Both the position numbers and the translations under genes were made by a program. A DNA stretch of 64,000 nt from Streptomyces sp. ICC1 (lineage in GTDB: Bacteria; Actinomycetota; Actinomycetes; Streptomycetales; Streptomycetaceae), in assembly GCF_003287935.1 (NCBI RefSeq), contig NZ_CP030287.1, forward strand, positions 4,616,267 to 4,680,266, given 5' to 3'. Each line of letters opens with the position of its first letter. Within the stretch, counting starts at the first letter, position 1. Below, piece by piece: positions 1 to 8,870 of the stretch. The notes under the pieces are model-generated. The model did not search any database and had not been told where the DNA came from. It saw only the letters and a program-made list of their open reading frames with translations.

Positions 1-675
1 AGCCGGTGTGACGGGCGTGGTGGGGATGCGGGCGGGCACGGGGCAGGGGCACGAGGCCGACTTCTCCCGTTCGTCGCTGGCGACTTCCTGGGGGCACGGC
101 GCGCGGTGGGGGTGTACGGCCTGCCGGTCGGCGAGCCCGTTGCGGACGTGCCGCAGGTCAGAGGTGATGACGCGGAGCCGTTCGTCGACCAGGTAGTGCA
201 GCCGCGCGGCGGTGTGCGGGTCGATGGGCTCCCCGAGGTCCTGCAGGAAGTCGGCCGTGGCGGCGAGGACTTCGGCGAGGGCCGGGAGGACACCGTCGTG
301 GGTGGCGGTCAGCTCCGTCAGGGCGTCGCTGACTTCCTCGGTGGTCTCCGCTTCCCGGATCCGGGTCGCGAGGTGTGCGACCTGGGCGCCGAGAGAGAGG
401 TAGTGCGGTTCGTGTTGCTCGGTGGCAAAGGCGGGGTCCGCGGTCAGGTCGTAGCCGACGGCTTGGAGGCGGGCTACGGCGCGGGTGGCCAGGCGGATCT
501 CCTCTTCCTGGTCAAGGCCGGTAGGAAGACGGTGGTACGTCTCGTGGCGGCGGACGACTGGGACGAATCCGGTGCGTTCCAGGAGGCTGTGGGCTTCCGG
601 GTCGCCCCCACGGGCGAGGACTTCCCCGGAGCCCGGATCGCGTCGGACGGTCAGTACACGGTGGGCGAGGGCCAA
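1..675 (-). CDS. Hypothetical protein, C-terminus beyond left window edge
   Basis: About 225 residues are visible and the frame is still open at the window edge. The protein is mostly helical, rich in Leu, Glu and Arg, with a cysteine-containing tail close to the edge (ASCPCPVP). I do not recognise a family. It follows the relaxase-like gene in the same reading frame, separated by a single TGA at 709-711. No ATG or GTG exists between that stop and clearly protein-like sequence (ESILFLALAHRV). TTG at 673-675 is the only usual start and already lies inside it, so the true start is uncertain. It is the last visible gene of the 1988-to-left-edge operon. Confidence 0.55.
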   Translation of the reverse strand, partial: MALAHRVLTVRRDPGSGEVLARGGDPEAHSLLERTGFVPVVRRHETYHRLPTGLDQEEEIRLATRAVARLQAVGYDLTADPAFATEQHEPHYLSLGAQVAHLATRIREAETTEEVSDALTELTATHDGVLPALAEVLAATADFLQDLGEPIDPHTAARLHYLVDERLRVITSDLRHVRNGLADRQAVHPHRAPCPQEVASDEREKSASCPCPVPARIPTTPVTPA

Positions 676-708
676 GAAGAGAATGCTTTCTGCGGTAGAG
701 GCGGCCGG

Positions 709-1572
709 TCAGCGCCTCCGGGTGGCCCGGGACGGGAGCCCGGCGGAGGCACCTGTGGTGGCGACTCCGGCCGGGGTGCCAGGGTGCCCGGGGACGATCT
801 CGGCGAGGTCGGATTCAAGGGCGTGGGATCGGCGGGCGATCCACTCCAGCTGGTGCGCGAGCTCCGGCCAGCCCGACGGCGCACTACCCAGCTGGTGCGC
901 GGCCTTCTCCACGAGACGGCGGGCGGCGGCGAAATGCTGGTGCGCGCCGTTGGACAAGTCCGCCACGAAGTTGGTGCCGGGAATTTCGACGGTGGGCCGT
1001 GCCGCCGCCAGCATGTTCGCCTTGAAGGGGGCGGCGTGGTGGTCTGGCGGGGAGAGAAGGCGGAGGTCGGCTTCGATGCGCCGGCATTCCGCGGCCAGGG
1101 CGTGGGGGAGTTGCCTGGGCACGGGCGCCCGGACGCCGTCCTCCCGGACCAGATTGGCGACCAGGTCGAGGCGGTGGGGCAGGTCGCGGAGGGCGATCCA
1201 CCTGCACGGATTCGGGTCGCCGGGCGGGGCGATTCTTGAGACGCGGGCGAGCCGGTGGCCGACCTCGGACCATTCGGCCGGCGTGAGCTCCCGGTCCTCG
1301 GGGTGCAGGCGGACGCTGACGTGGAGGATGACGCGGGGATCACCACGGTAGGTGGCGGCGAAGGGGTGCTCCCGGTGCGATTCGTCGAGGTGCTGGGCCC
1401 ACTCCACCGAGGTCCATATCCGGTCCTCGTCGGTGAAGTAGTCGAGCTGCGACCAGTACGCGACGATCGTGCCGTCGGTGGTCAGGCCCTCCTGGTCGCT
1501 GACGGGCCGGCCCAGAGCCGCGGCGAGTGCGTGGGCGGACGTGGTGTCCAACTCGTGGAGTGTGGGGATCAT
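709..1572 (-). CDS. Relaxase-like protein lacking the HIH metal motif
   Basis: 287 residues. The middle (about residues 75-170) resembles the HUH relaxase fold of actinobacterial MobA/VirD2-type relaxases: a strand HVSVRLHPEDRELT followed by a helix AEWSEVGHRLA, then RWIALRDLPHRLDLVANLV where relaxases have RWVAVRHGxxxDHIHVVxxLV. The histidine triad region is replaced (HRLDLVANL), so it is probably not an active nickase. It may be an accessory or DNA-binding derivative. The start ATG overlaps the stop of the upstream 139-residue gene by 4 bp (ATGA). Seen: the sequence pattern. Inferred: homology to relaxases. The C-terminal 100 residues are helical and unassigned. Confidence 0.5.
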   Translation of the reverse strand: MIPTLHELDTTSAHALAAALGRPVSDQEGLTTDGTIVAYWSQLDYFTDEDRIWTSVEWAQHLDESHREHPFAATYRGDPRVILHVSVRLHPEDRELTPAEWSEVGHRLARVSRIAPPGDPNPCRWIALRDLPHRLDLVANLVREDGVRAPVPRQLPHALAAECRRIEADLRLLSPPDHHAAPFKANMLAAARPTVEIPGTNFVADLSNGAHQHFAAARRLVEKAAHQLGSAPSGWPELAHQLEWIARRSHALESDLAEIVPGHPGTPAGVATTGASAGLPSRATRRR

Positions 1573-1988
1573 CGGCTGCCGGCCCGGCCGTCGGCGACGT
1601 GGACGAGCTGGTTCAGTTCGGTGATCGAGTACCAGCCGACATCGACGGGCTTGCTGTCGGTGAACCGGGGCACGAGGTAGTCCTGCAGGGCCCGCTGGTA
1701 GATCAGGCAGTCGGGGCAGCGCGTGGAGAGGTGGACGAGGTAGCGGGGGTGTCCGGTGACGAAGCTGCGGGCGCCGCCGTCAGGGTTGCGCAGGCGCCAT
1801 CCGTCCTCGTTGGTCGGGGTGTGCCAGGACGGGGTGACCACCGTCATGGCGTCGCCCCACAGGATGCCGTCGTCCACTCCCTTGATGACCACGATCCGGT
1901 CGCCGGGAGCGAAGTGTCCGTGGGTGATGTCCCGGTCGGGGGTGATGGCGTCAGCGGGTATGAACGCGGCACGGATGGCGTCGGGCAC
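1569..1988 (-). CDS. Hypothetical 139-residue protein with CxxC
   Basis: First gene of the operon that runs to the left edge. It has the composition of a soluble protein (GDRIVVIKGVDDGILWGDA near residue 30-50) and one CxxC pair in STRCPDCLIYQ around residue 95. I do not recognise the family. ATG start at 1988; its stop overlaps the relaxase-like gene by 4 bp, implying coupled translation. The shared CCCCGG operator lies about 70-90 bp upstream. Confidence 0.6.
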   Translation of the reverse strand: MPDAIRAAFIPADAITPDRDITHGHFAPGDRIVVIKGVDDGILWGDAMTVVTPSWHTPTNEDGWRLRNPDGGARSFVTGHPRYLVHLSTRCPDCLIYQRALQDYLVPRFTDSKPVDVGWYSITELNQLVHVADGRAGSR

Positions 1989-2054
1989 GGCAGAAGTCCT
2001 TCCACGAAGGTGCCGCAGTTTCGCGGCGGGTGAAGTACTTCAATGGTCTGGAGA

Positions 2055-2080
2055 ATCCCCGGTTTGGCTGACCGGGGATC
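2055..2080. promoter_or_regulatory. Palindromic operator in front of the 1988 operon
   Basis: Inverted repeat CCCCGGT / ACCGGGG with a 7-base centre. On the minus strand it is preceded by an AT-rich TATATA hexamer (2087-2092 area), plausibly the -10 of the promoter for the gene starting at 1988. The reverse complement of this 26-bp site matches the site at 18059-18084 at nearly every position, and its half-sites match those at 17002-17017 and 17066-17081. Confidence 0.6.
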
Positions 2081-2105
2081 GTCGGCTATATATGTCCGCC
2101 CACGG

Positions 2106-2606
2106 TTACCGGAACGGGTTCTCCGTCCCCCGGTCATCAGCGGTGGCCGCGTCCAGCAGCTCGGGAAGGTCAGTGCCCTCGGCGTCGCGCTGGTCGATCC
2201 ACCACCCGGCCCGCGTGACCGTGCGGATCTTCTCCTCCAGCGCGGCCCAGTCGGCCTCGTCCCAGGTCCCGCTCTCGGTGACCAGCGCGGTGTACGCGGC
2301 CGTCACCAGCTGGAACCGGGAACGCTCACCCCAGGCAAGAGCCCGCTCGGGACCCTCCAGCGCCGGCATGTCGAACTGCGTCGCCCAGTCCAATGCGGCC
2401 TGCTGCTCCTCGGCCCGCTTCGCCGCCAGCCACACTTCCTTCGTGGCGCTGTCGGAGTCCCGGGAGGCCTTCCAGCAGTCGGTGCAGTCACGGCCGCCGA
2501 GCCAGCGGGCGAATCCGGCCCGCTTGTCGGCGGGACGGTCGGACAGGTTGGCCGTGCTCTCGTGTCCACAGCTGTGGATGATCTTCCATTCGGTTCGGAT
2601 AGCCAT
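2106..2606 (-). CDS. Hypothetical 166-residue protein, putative zinc site
   Basis: ATG at 2606 with a good ribosome binding site (AAGGAG) 8 bases upstream. The N-terminus has HSCGHE and, about 30 residues on, DCTDCW, a spacing that could bind zinc. The rest is helical and charged. The frame is open upstream into the MFS transporter gene without a stop, so a fusion product is formally possible, but the strong ribosome binding site argues for an independent protein. Last gene of the long minus-strand conjugation operon. Function unknown. Confidence 0.6.
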   Translation of the reverse strand: MAIRTEWKIIHSCGHESTANLSDRPADKRAGFARWLGGRDCTDCWKASRDSDSATKEVWLAAKRAEEQQAALDWATQFDMPALEGPERALAWGERSRFQLVTAAYTALVTESGTWDEADWAALEEKIRTVTRAGWWIDQRDAEGTDLPELLDAATADDRGTENPFR

Positions 2607-3893
2607 AGATGAATCTCCTTCTGATGCAGGGAAGTTGATGTGGTCGGGCTGGTTGTGGCGGGAGCGCCGGTGGCGGCCGGGGCGACGGCCGGGGCCGAGC
2701 TTGCGGCGGGCGAGGGCGAGGATGGCCAGCGAGAGGGCGGCGCCGGCGGCGGGAAGAGCAGCGAGTACGTACGGGCGCTCGGCGAGGGCTCCGGCGAGCG
2801 CGGTTCCGGCGGCCTGGCCGGTACCGACGGACAGGATCAGCCAGGCGTACGCCTCGGTGGTGCGTGAGGCGGGTGCCAGGGTGTCCACGGTGTGGAAGCC
2901 GTTGGTGATGATCAGGGTGAGGAACAGCCCCGGGACGACGGCCAGGGCGATGGCTGAGCGCGGTCCGGGCTGGATGAGCAGGGGTATCCAGCCGAGGAGG
3001 AACAGGCCGGCGGTCGCGAGGAGCTGAGTGGTGGTCGTGCCGGGCCATGTCCGTCGGGCGTAGACCAGGCCGCCGAGGACGCTGCCGGTGGAGAACGCGG
3101 CGGGGAGCATCCCGGAGAGCATGGCCATCCCGTGAGTGGTGGCCATGCCCGCTGCCCACACGTTCATCGCACCGAGCGCGAACCCCGTCCCCGCAAGCGC
3201 GGTGAACAGCAGGACCAGACCGGCCCCCGCCAGACGGCCGCCTCCCACCGCCCCACCAGTGGTGGCCGGCCGCCAGGTCCGTGACGGGGCAGCGGTCAGG
3301 ACCACGACCGTTCCCACAAGGGTGAGTGCGGCGGCGGCGTTCAGGGCCATGTCGGGCCCGTATGCGGTGGCCAGCCACGAGGCGAGCAAGGGACCCACGA
3401 TGTAGAGGAGGCCCTGAGACCCGGTGTCGAGGGCCTGGACGACCCGCCGCCGGCCCAGGTCGGGAAGAACCGTCGGCCACAACGCGCGCAGCCCGGATTC
3501 CAAAGGCGGGGTGAACAGACCCGCGAGCCCCACGGCGGCGGTCACGGCCGCCGGATGCCCGCTCGCCCCGATCCACGGGAGCGAGGCCAGGTAACCGGAG
3601 TTGAACACGACGGCCGGTGCGGAGATACGGGTCTGCCCGTACCGGTCCATCAGCCTGCCCTTGATCGGCTGGGACAGCCCGGACGCCAGCCCGTACAGCG
3701 CGGCGAGGAGGCCGGCGAAGGCCAGGGAACCGCCCCCGCCGGTGATCCACAACACGAGCCCGACGGGCACCATGCCGTTGGGCAGACGACCGGTCAGGGT
3801 GCCGCCGAGCAGGCGGACAACATGGCGGCTGCCCAGGACGGCGCCGTACGTGGCTGGTGGTGGGGTGGTGTTCGGGTGATCGGCCAGGGTCAA
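2607..3893 (-). CDS. MFS-type membrane transporter, no in-frame stop before next gene
   Basis: Roughly 12 hydrophobic segments, with the MFS loop 2-3 type motif GLASGLSQPIKGRLMDR after the second helix, and a basic C-terminal tail rich in Arg/His. The family exports small molecules using proton motive force; the substrate is not predictable. Chosen start is TTG at 3893, preceded by GGAAAG; no ATG is available near the first helix. The reading frame continues without a stop into the 166-residue gene at 2606, so the end given here is that gene's start and not a real terminator of translation. It sits at the distal end of the T4SS operon, an unusual place for a transporter. Confidence 0.7.
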
Positions 3894-3949
3894 CAGGGCA
3901 GGGCTTTCCGTCAGAGAGGGCGAGGCGGAGTGGGACCGGGCGCGGGGCG

Positions 3950-5044
3950 CTACCGGCGGGGTGCGGAAGCGGCGGAGACCGGCGGGGTCGGCACGACCGG
4001 TGTGGTGCCTACAGCGGGCGGGCGCGGTACGGGCAGGTGGTGGGGTGCGGGGGTGCGGTGCGGCGGCAGGACCGCCACCGCGTCCTCCAGCTGTTCGCCG
4101 ATCTGCGCGAGGTCCTGGATCAGGTGGGTGGTCTGCGCGGAGAGCATCCGCAGTCGCACGGAGATCTCCTGGCCTGCCCGGGTGTCCATGGCGGTCGCCC
4201 AGGCGGCGCAGGTGTCGAGGAAGACCGTGAGCTGCGCGATGTGTCCGGCGGGAGCATGGGGCGGCAGGTCGGTGACGTAGGAGATCGCCTCGGCGACGGA
4301 GGCGCTGTGCTGCGCGTCGATGACGTCGCGGATCAGCTGTTCCAGTGGCACCCCGGGTGGTGACGCGCTGTCCGGCGGGGGGCCGTTGGGATAGAGCACG
4401 CCGGGTGGGACTGCTGGTGGGAGGTGGCGGATCGCTTCGTCGTCGGTGTCGTAGCGCCCGAGCACGCTCATTTCGGGGCCGTCGATGTCCCCGGCGAGGA
4501 TCACGACCATCTCCTCCTCGTCGTCGACCGGGTGCGGGACGAAGGCGAGGGTGAGCTGGCGGCCAGCGGCGTCGTAGCGAGATTCCTGGGGCTGGAGCAG
4601 GCCGCGGCTGCGGGCCGAGCGGGCCCAGGCGGTCCATGCCTCCTGTTCCTCCGTACCGAGCCCGGGGTTCGGCTCCGGTGGGTGGGCGGGCTGGAGGGCG
4701 AGGTCGCGCAGCAGGACGTCGTGCTCGCCCCAGGTCTGCATGTAGGGCCACAGCAGAGCGTCGCGGCTGGTGGTGTCCTGGCCGTCGGGGTGCTCGTCCA
4801 GGATGCGTACGGCCTGGTCCGCGGCATGGGCGAGGTCGGAGATCAGCAGGTGCCAGCGGGCATGGTGCCGGGCAGGGGGCATGGCCCGCACGCCAGCGCT
4901 GGCGTGGACGATCAGGGTGCTGAGGTGGGGGCGGAGTTCGACGAAGAGCTCGGCGAGCTCCCGGTTGCGCTCGGCTTCGGCGGCCTGGGCGGCCGGGGCG
5001 TCGGTGATGTCTCCGTGGCGGGTACGGAGGTGGTCCACGGCCAT
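3950..5044 (-). CDS. Hypothetical 364-residue protein
   Basis: Soluble protein with a helical N-terminal half, a short beta-rich stretch around residues 165-205 (LTLAFVPHPV..., EEMVVILAGDIDG, VLGRYDTDDEA), a second helical region and a Pro-rich C-terminus. Family not recognised. ATG at 5044 is used, but the frame is open and protein-like for about 20 further codons upstream (LTGWAVQFSVITLR) with no standard start. Located between the MFS gene and another unknown of the conjugation operon. Confidence 0.6.
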   Translation of the reverse strand: MAVDHLRTRHGDITDAPAAQAAEAERNRELAELFVELRPHLSTLIVHASAGVRAMPPARHHARWHLLISDLAHAADQAVRILDEHPDGQDTTSRDALLWPYMQTWGEHDVLLRDLALQPAHPPEPNPGLGTEEQEAWTAWARSARSRGLLQPQESRYDAAGRQLTLAFVPHPVDDEEEMVVILAGDIDGPEMSVLGRYDTDDEAIRHLPPAVPPGVLYPNGPPPDSASPPGVPLEQLIRDVIDAQHSASVAEAISYVTDLPPHAPAGHIAQLTVFLDTCAAWATAMDTRAGQEISVRLRMLSAQTTHLIQDLAQIGEQLEDAVAVLPPHRTPAPHHLPVPRPPAVGTTPVVPTPPVSAASAPRR

Positions 5045-5152
5045 CTCGCAGCGGAGCGTGATGACCGAGAACTGGACGGCCCAGCCGGTCAGAGCATTAA
5101 CCGCCTCGTGCGGAGGTGGGGTCGGGGGGAGGGGAATAGCGGCTCCAGGGGG

Positions 5153-6070
5153 CTATCTGCGGTTGAGGGCGGCGCCGACCCGCGGGGGAGGAGAGGGGAG
5201 CACCCCGGGTGTGTCCACGGCACAGACGAGGCCGAGGGCGGTCGGCGCGGGTGCTGTGCGGACGGCGGCCCGGGCCAGGTCGACCAGACCCTCGCCCTCG
5301 CTCATCCACATCGACAGCAGATCGAGACTCGGGTTCTCCGCTGCCTTCCCCGCGTTCTCGGCGCCCGGGCTGGGCTGGCCGAACGCGGCCTCCATGTCCT
5401 CCAGGAACGCTGCCTGGTGCGGGTCGAGGGAGTGAAGGCCGCTGGTGCGCAGGGAAGCGATGATGCGTGGTGCGATGGTGGCGAAGCGGTCGAAGGCCTC
5501 GGCCAGGTCACGCTGGGGAGGATCCTGGACGGTGCCCGGTTCGAACTCCTCCTGCGCCCATGCCAGGTCATCGCCGAGATGGTTCAACTGCATTTCGAAG
5601 ACGGCCCGGTAATAGTCGGCGAGCAGGCTGGAGACGATCTTGCGGGCGGCGGGGACGGGCGCCGAATGCACGGTGATCATGGACGGCGGTACGACGGCCT
5701 CGTCCAGGTACATGTCCTGCGGGGCGAGCATCCCGACGTCGTACACGTCGTGGCGGGGGTTGTAGATGATGGCGAGTTCGGCTCCGTTCTCGGACTGCAA
5801 GATCGCAGCAGAGGACACGCGCCGGTTTTCAAGGAGGCGGAGGTTGGGGCCAGTCGCCCACAGGCACGAGAAGAGGTCGCCCTGCGTAGCCGGGTGCCCA
5901 TAGTTCTCGACCTGCACCTTCCACTGGCCGGGCAGGTCCTTGCTGACTTCGAGGGCGAAGTCGCCGATGTAGCTCTGGTTGGTCGCGGTGACCTTGCTCT
6001 GCAAGGCCGCCGCCGTCTCTCTGAGGTTGGTCAGGGCCTCGCGGACGCGGCCGGCGTCCGTCAGGGGCAT
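5153..6070 (-). CDS. Hypothetical 305-residue protein
   Basis: ATG at 6070 gives 305 residues. Visible features: a beta-rich central part (residues about 75-135, containing SAAILQSENGAELAIIYNP) and a helical C-terminal half. No family recognised. The frame is open and protein-like upstream of the ATG (EITLYTSQYHGIVALVSGES) back to the stop of the 144-residue gene at about 6205, yet no ATG, GTG or TTG exists there. The true start is probably an unusual codon near 6190, or the sequence has been altered. Confidence 0.6.
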   Translation of the reverse strand: MPLTDAGRVREALTNLRETAAALQSKVTATNQSYIGDFALEVSKDLPGQWKVQVENYGHPATQGDLFSCLWATGPNLRLLENRRVSSAAILQSENGAELAIIYNPRHDVYDVGMLAPQDMYLDEAVVPPSMITVHSAPVPAARKIVSSLLADYYRAVFEMQLNHLGDDLAWAQEEFEPGTVQDPPQRDLAEAFDRFATIAPRIIASLRTSGLHSLDPHQAAFLEDMEAAFGQPSPGAENAGKAAENPSLDLLSMWMSEGEGLVDLARAAVRTAPAPTALGLVCAVDTPGVLPSPPPRVGAALNRR

Positions 6071-6204
6071 GACGTAGTTGCCGCCACCGTCCTTCTCGAA
6101 TCCCGCGAGTTGAAGGGCGGTGCGAGCCCACCGGGACGATTCGCCGGAGACGAGGGCGACGATTCCGTGGTATTGGCTGGTGTAGAGGGTGATCTCGGAG
6201 GACG

Positions 6205-6639
6205 TCAGGTGGACGCTCCCTCGTCGTGGCCGACGGGCGTCAGGCAGGGGGCGGCGGTGTCCGGCGCGGTGTCGTACTGGGTGGTCAGCAGGTCGACGCC
6301 GAGCTGGAAGAGAGCCCGGTCGGCGATGTCGAGGAGGTCGCTCGTGCGCTCGTAGCGGGTGGCGAGCTGGATCTCGCCGTGCTCCCGGCAGCGGGCGCCG
6401 GCGGCGCGCAGGAGGTTCCGCAGCGCGATCAGCCCGGCTTCCTCGCCACCGGCCGCCAGCTCGGTCAGCGCGTGGACTTCGGCGGGCGTGGACGCCTGGG
6501 ACATCGCCTCCGCGCAGGTGCGCAACGAGGCGGCCGGATCTGCCGGGACCGGGAGGCCTCGAAGGAATTCCGCGGCCTCCCGTCGGGCCCGCAGCCGCAG
6601 CTCGCTGCTGCTGGGACGGTGGTGGACGGTGTGGGTCAT
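6205..6639 (-). CDS. Hypothetical 144-residue helical protein
   Basis: ATG at 6639 (MTHTVHHRPSSS) with AAGGAC upstream. All-helical prediction with a Glu/Ala/Leu-rich core (ALTELAAGGEEAGLIALRN). No recognised domain, no membrane segment. In the middle of the minus-strand operon, it follows the 6663-7097 gene with a short gap. Likely cytoplasmic accessory protein of the conjugation module; function unknown. Confidence 0.6.
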   Translation of the reverse strand: MTHTVHHRPSSSELRLRARREAAEFLRGLPVPADPAASLRTCAEAMSQASTPAEVHALTELAAGGEEAGLIALRNLLRAAGARCREHGEIQLATRYERTSDLLDIADRALFQLGVDLLTTQYDTAPDTAAPCLTPVGHDEGAST

Positions 6640-6662
6640 GGGGGGAACGGGTCCTTCTCTCA

Positions 6663-7097
6663 TCAGTGGGTGCGGCTCGTGTGGGTGGTTGCGCTCGGTG
6701 CGGGACTCGCCGGCGTGGTCTTCGGGGGCCTGGAGCCCCAGGCCCGTGTGGTGGCGTATTGGGGCGAGGGGGTGGCGGCGGCCTGCGAGACTCCGGTCCG
6801 GTACCACTCGCGCGGGTCCCGAACGGGCTTGGCCTGCACCGGCTTGGTGTTGGCGGGGTCCAGGGAGTAGTCGGCGTGGACCTTGTATCCGCTGCTGCGC
6901 AGGCTCTCGATGGCCTGGCGGATGCGCCGGGGTCCTTCGTGGGTGGGGGCCGGCAGGAGGTAGACGCCGTGCAGGCCGAGCAGTGGCTGGAAGCCGAGAC
7001 GGTTCAGGTACCACTGGCTTATGTGGTGGGGGATTCCTTGGGCGGAGGCGACGTACCCGTACTGCGGGTGCGTGCCGACGACGAACTGGCCAGGCAG
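6663..7097 (-). CDS. Hypothetical protein, apparent CTG start
   Basis: Protein-like from LPGQFVVGTHPQYGYVASAQ onward, ending in a Thr/Pro/Ser-rich tail. AAAGGAG stands 5 bases ahead of a CTG codon at 7095-7097, exactly where a start codon would be expected; no ATG/GTG/TTG is close. The upstream in-frame ATG at 7259 would add about 50 low-complexity Pro/Arg residues and is less likely. No family recognised. The short residues-per-strand pattern and the aromatic-rich QWYLNRLGFQPLLGLHGVYL suggest a compact alpha/beta domain. Confidence 0.5.
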   Translation of the reverse strand: MPGQFVVGTHPQYGYVASAQGIPHHISQWYLNRLGFQPLLGLHGVYLLPAPTHEGPRRIRQAIESLRSSGYKVHADYSLDPANTKPVQAKPVRDPREWYRTGVSQAAATPSPQYATTRAWGSRPPKTTPASPAPSATTHTSRTH

Positions 7098-7301
7098 GAG
7101 GGCTCCTTTCGAATCAGCGGCGGGCGGCAGACGGCACGGTGGCCGAGATGGGCTCGCGGGCGGAGACGGGGGCGGGGGACAATTTCGGTGCGGTCCGCGG
7201 AGGCTGGCCCGGGGCAGGCTGGGACGACCGCGACATCGCTGGGTGTGGCGGTGGGCCATGGCAGGCGAAAGGTGGAGTTCGTTGCCACCAGCTGTTCCAG
7301 G

Positions 7302-8120
7302 TCAGCGGTTCCGGCTCCGGCTCGGGCTTCCGGGCCGTGTGGACGGCAGGCCGGCCACCGGAGCGGGGATCGCGGGGTGCTGCGAGCGGAAGTACAACTC
7401 CAGCGGATGCTGGTCGCTGCGGATGACCTCGAAGCCGAGTCCGCCGAGCCGGTCGGCGGCGTCCTGGACGAGGACCTCGGGGGCGCAGGCGGAGTGGGCA
7501 GCCGGCACGCACAGACCGGTGCCGGGGTCCAGGTGCCAGCGGCCGTCCTCGTGGAGCAGGGCCCGCACGGCGCGGGGCATGAGCACGTCGGCGATCGGTC
7601 GCCCGTCCGTAGACCGGCCGATGGTGACCCGCTGGGCCTGCCTGAACCTGGTACTGCTGGCCACGCGCATCGACGCGAGCCGGTAGTACGGAAGGAGGCG
7701 GCGCCGTACCGCGGCGGCGGCACGGGCGGGGTCACCGGGAACCGAGACGGCCTGCGGGCGCGGTGCCGTGTCGTACTCGTAGACGCCCGCCGGCAGCACC
7801 GTGCCAACCAGGAACTCGCCCGGCCGATGCGGCCGCTGGATGACGCAAAGCTGGAGGCCGTGGGCGTGGGTGAGGAAGGCCCGCGCATGCTGATGGTCGC
7901 CGTCCCGGCGCAGCGCACGCCACAGCACTCCCTCCTCCCGCTCCCAGATCCGGTCGTCCGCATGGCTCCACCGATACGGAGTCGGCAGGACACGGGGGCT
8001 CCATGCCCCGCCCAGGCGCGGTGCCAGCCCGGCCGTGAATTGCTCCAGGCCGGCGGTGACGGCTCTGGAACGTCTGAGCGTCTCCCGCTCGAAGGGGAGC
8101 AGGGGATCATATTGGGTCAT
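7302..8120 (-). CDS. Hypothetical 272-residue protein
   Basis: ATG at 8120, overlapping the 82-residue upstream gene by 4 bp (ATGA). Mixed alpha/beta; central part has FLVGTVLPAGVYEYDTAP and a basic helix ARAAAAVRRRLLPYYRLA, then a C-terminal domain with VQDAADRLGGLGFEVIRS. No recognised family, though this general type of protein is common beside plasmid-borne transfer genes in Streptomyces (inference). Ends in a basic Arg/Ser-rich tail. Confidence 0.6.
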   Translation of the reverse strand: MTQYDPLLPFERETLRRSRAVTAGLEQFTAGLAPRLGGAWSPRVLPTPYRWSHADDRIWEREEGVLWRALRRDGDHQHARAFLTHAHGLQLCVIQRPHRPGEFLVGTVLPAGVYEYDTAPRPQAVSVPGDPARAAAAVRRRLLPYYRLASMRVASSTRFRQAQRVTIGRSTDGRPIADVLMPRAVRALLHEDGRWHLDPGTGLCVPAAHSACAPEVLVQDAADRLGGLGFEVIRSDQHPLELYFRSQHPAIPAPVAGLPSTRPGSPSRSRNR

Positions 8121-8365
8121 GCCGAGGGCGCCGGGTGGTGGAGGTGTGCGACGGGGAGGCCGAGCGGCTGCAGCGCGTGCACGGCCTGGTGCACGAGATG
8201 CTCCTGCTGCTCAACCGGCAGCGACGCCGGCGCGGTGTATGCGTCCAGCCGCGAGCAGTAGGCGAACCCCCTTGACCACAAAAGCCGTTGGACCGGGTCG
8301 GAGAGAGGCAGGGAAATCGGACCGGCGACATGCAGTCCTATGTGGATGCTGACGGGGTGGTACAC
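8117..8365 (-). CDS. Small 82-residue hypothetical protein
   Basis: GTG at 8365 preceded by AGGAGG 7 bases upstream, a clear start. Compact sequence beginning VYHPVSIHIGLHVAGP and containing QRLLWSRGFAYCSRLDAY. 4-bp overlap with the next gene shows coupling. No family recognised. Confidence 0.6.
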   Translation of the reverse strand: MYHPVSIHIGLHVAGPISLPLSDPVQRLLWSRGFAYCSRLDAYTAPASLPVEQQEHLVHQAVHALQPLGLPVAHLHHPAPSA

Positions 8366-8402
8366 GGGAAGCCCTCCTGAAGAACGAAGTTGCGGGTGGG
8401 GA

Positions 8403-8870
8403 TCAACGGCTGCGGGTGCCGCGCGCGACCGGTGCAGGGGTCTGGACCCCAGTGACGTGCACGCTGGCAGGCGCCGGTGTCGACGGGGCACGGGGAAGCC
8501 GTGCGAGAAGGGCGTCGATCGCGGAGAGCAGAGGACCGACATCGTGAGGGCCGACAGAATGGGTGGAGTCGTAGAGGACCGTCATCGAGGTCCGGTCTTC
8601 GGCGGGAGCCTCGTGTGTGGCCAGCCAGCCGCCTCGCGTCCCGATGAGGACGACGGAGTCGTGTCCGGGCGGCCAGGCGTAGACGAGCCAGTCGTCCATC
8701 CCGTACTGGACGTCGCAGACCAGCCCGCGCTCGCGCAGTGGGGTGATCACGTGGGCGAAGTCCGCCCAGGCTCGCTGCCAGCTGGGGTCGAGGACGTTGC
8801 GGTGATCCGGCAACGGCGCCAGGAGGCGGGTCGACGGACCCTCCGCCTCCGGCGCTTGATGCAAGGTCAT
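8403..8870 (-). CDS. Hypothetical 155-residue protein
   Basis: ATG at 8870, overlapping the upstream gene's stop by 4 bp. Core looks like a small alpha/beta domain (DPSWQRAWADFAHVITPL, then VCDVQYGMDDWLVYAWPPG, VVLIGTRGGWLATHEAP). No recognised family. Part of the unbroken chain of coupled genes in the T4SS operon. Confidence 0.6.
   Translation of the reverse strand: MTLHQAPEAEGPSTRLLAPLPDHRNVLDPSWQRAWADFAHVITPLRERGLVCDVQYGMDDWLVYAWPPGHDSVVLIGTRGGWLATHEAPAEDRTSMTVLYDSTHSVGPHDVGPLLSAIDALLARLPRAPSTPAPASVHVTGVQTPAPVARGTRSR

Noticed and set aside
106..1239. Large plus-strand reading frame opposite the relaxase-like gene
   Set aside because: Val/Gly/Glu-rich composition typical of the antisense of high-GC coding DNA; the minus strand has the better protein.
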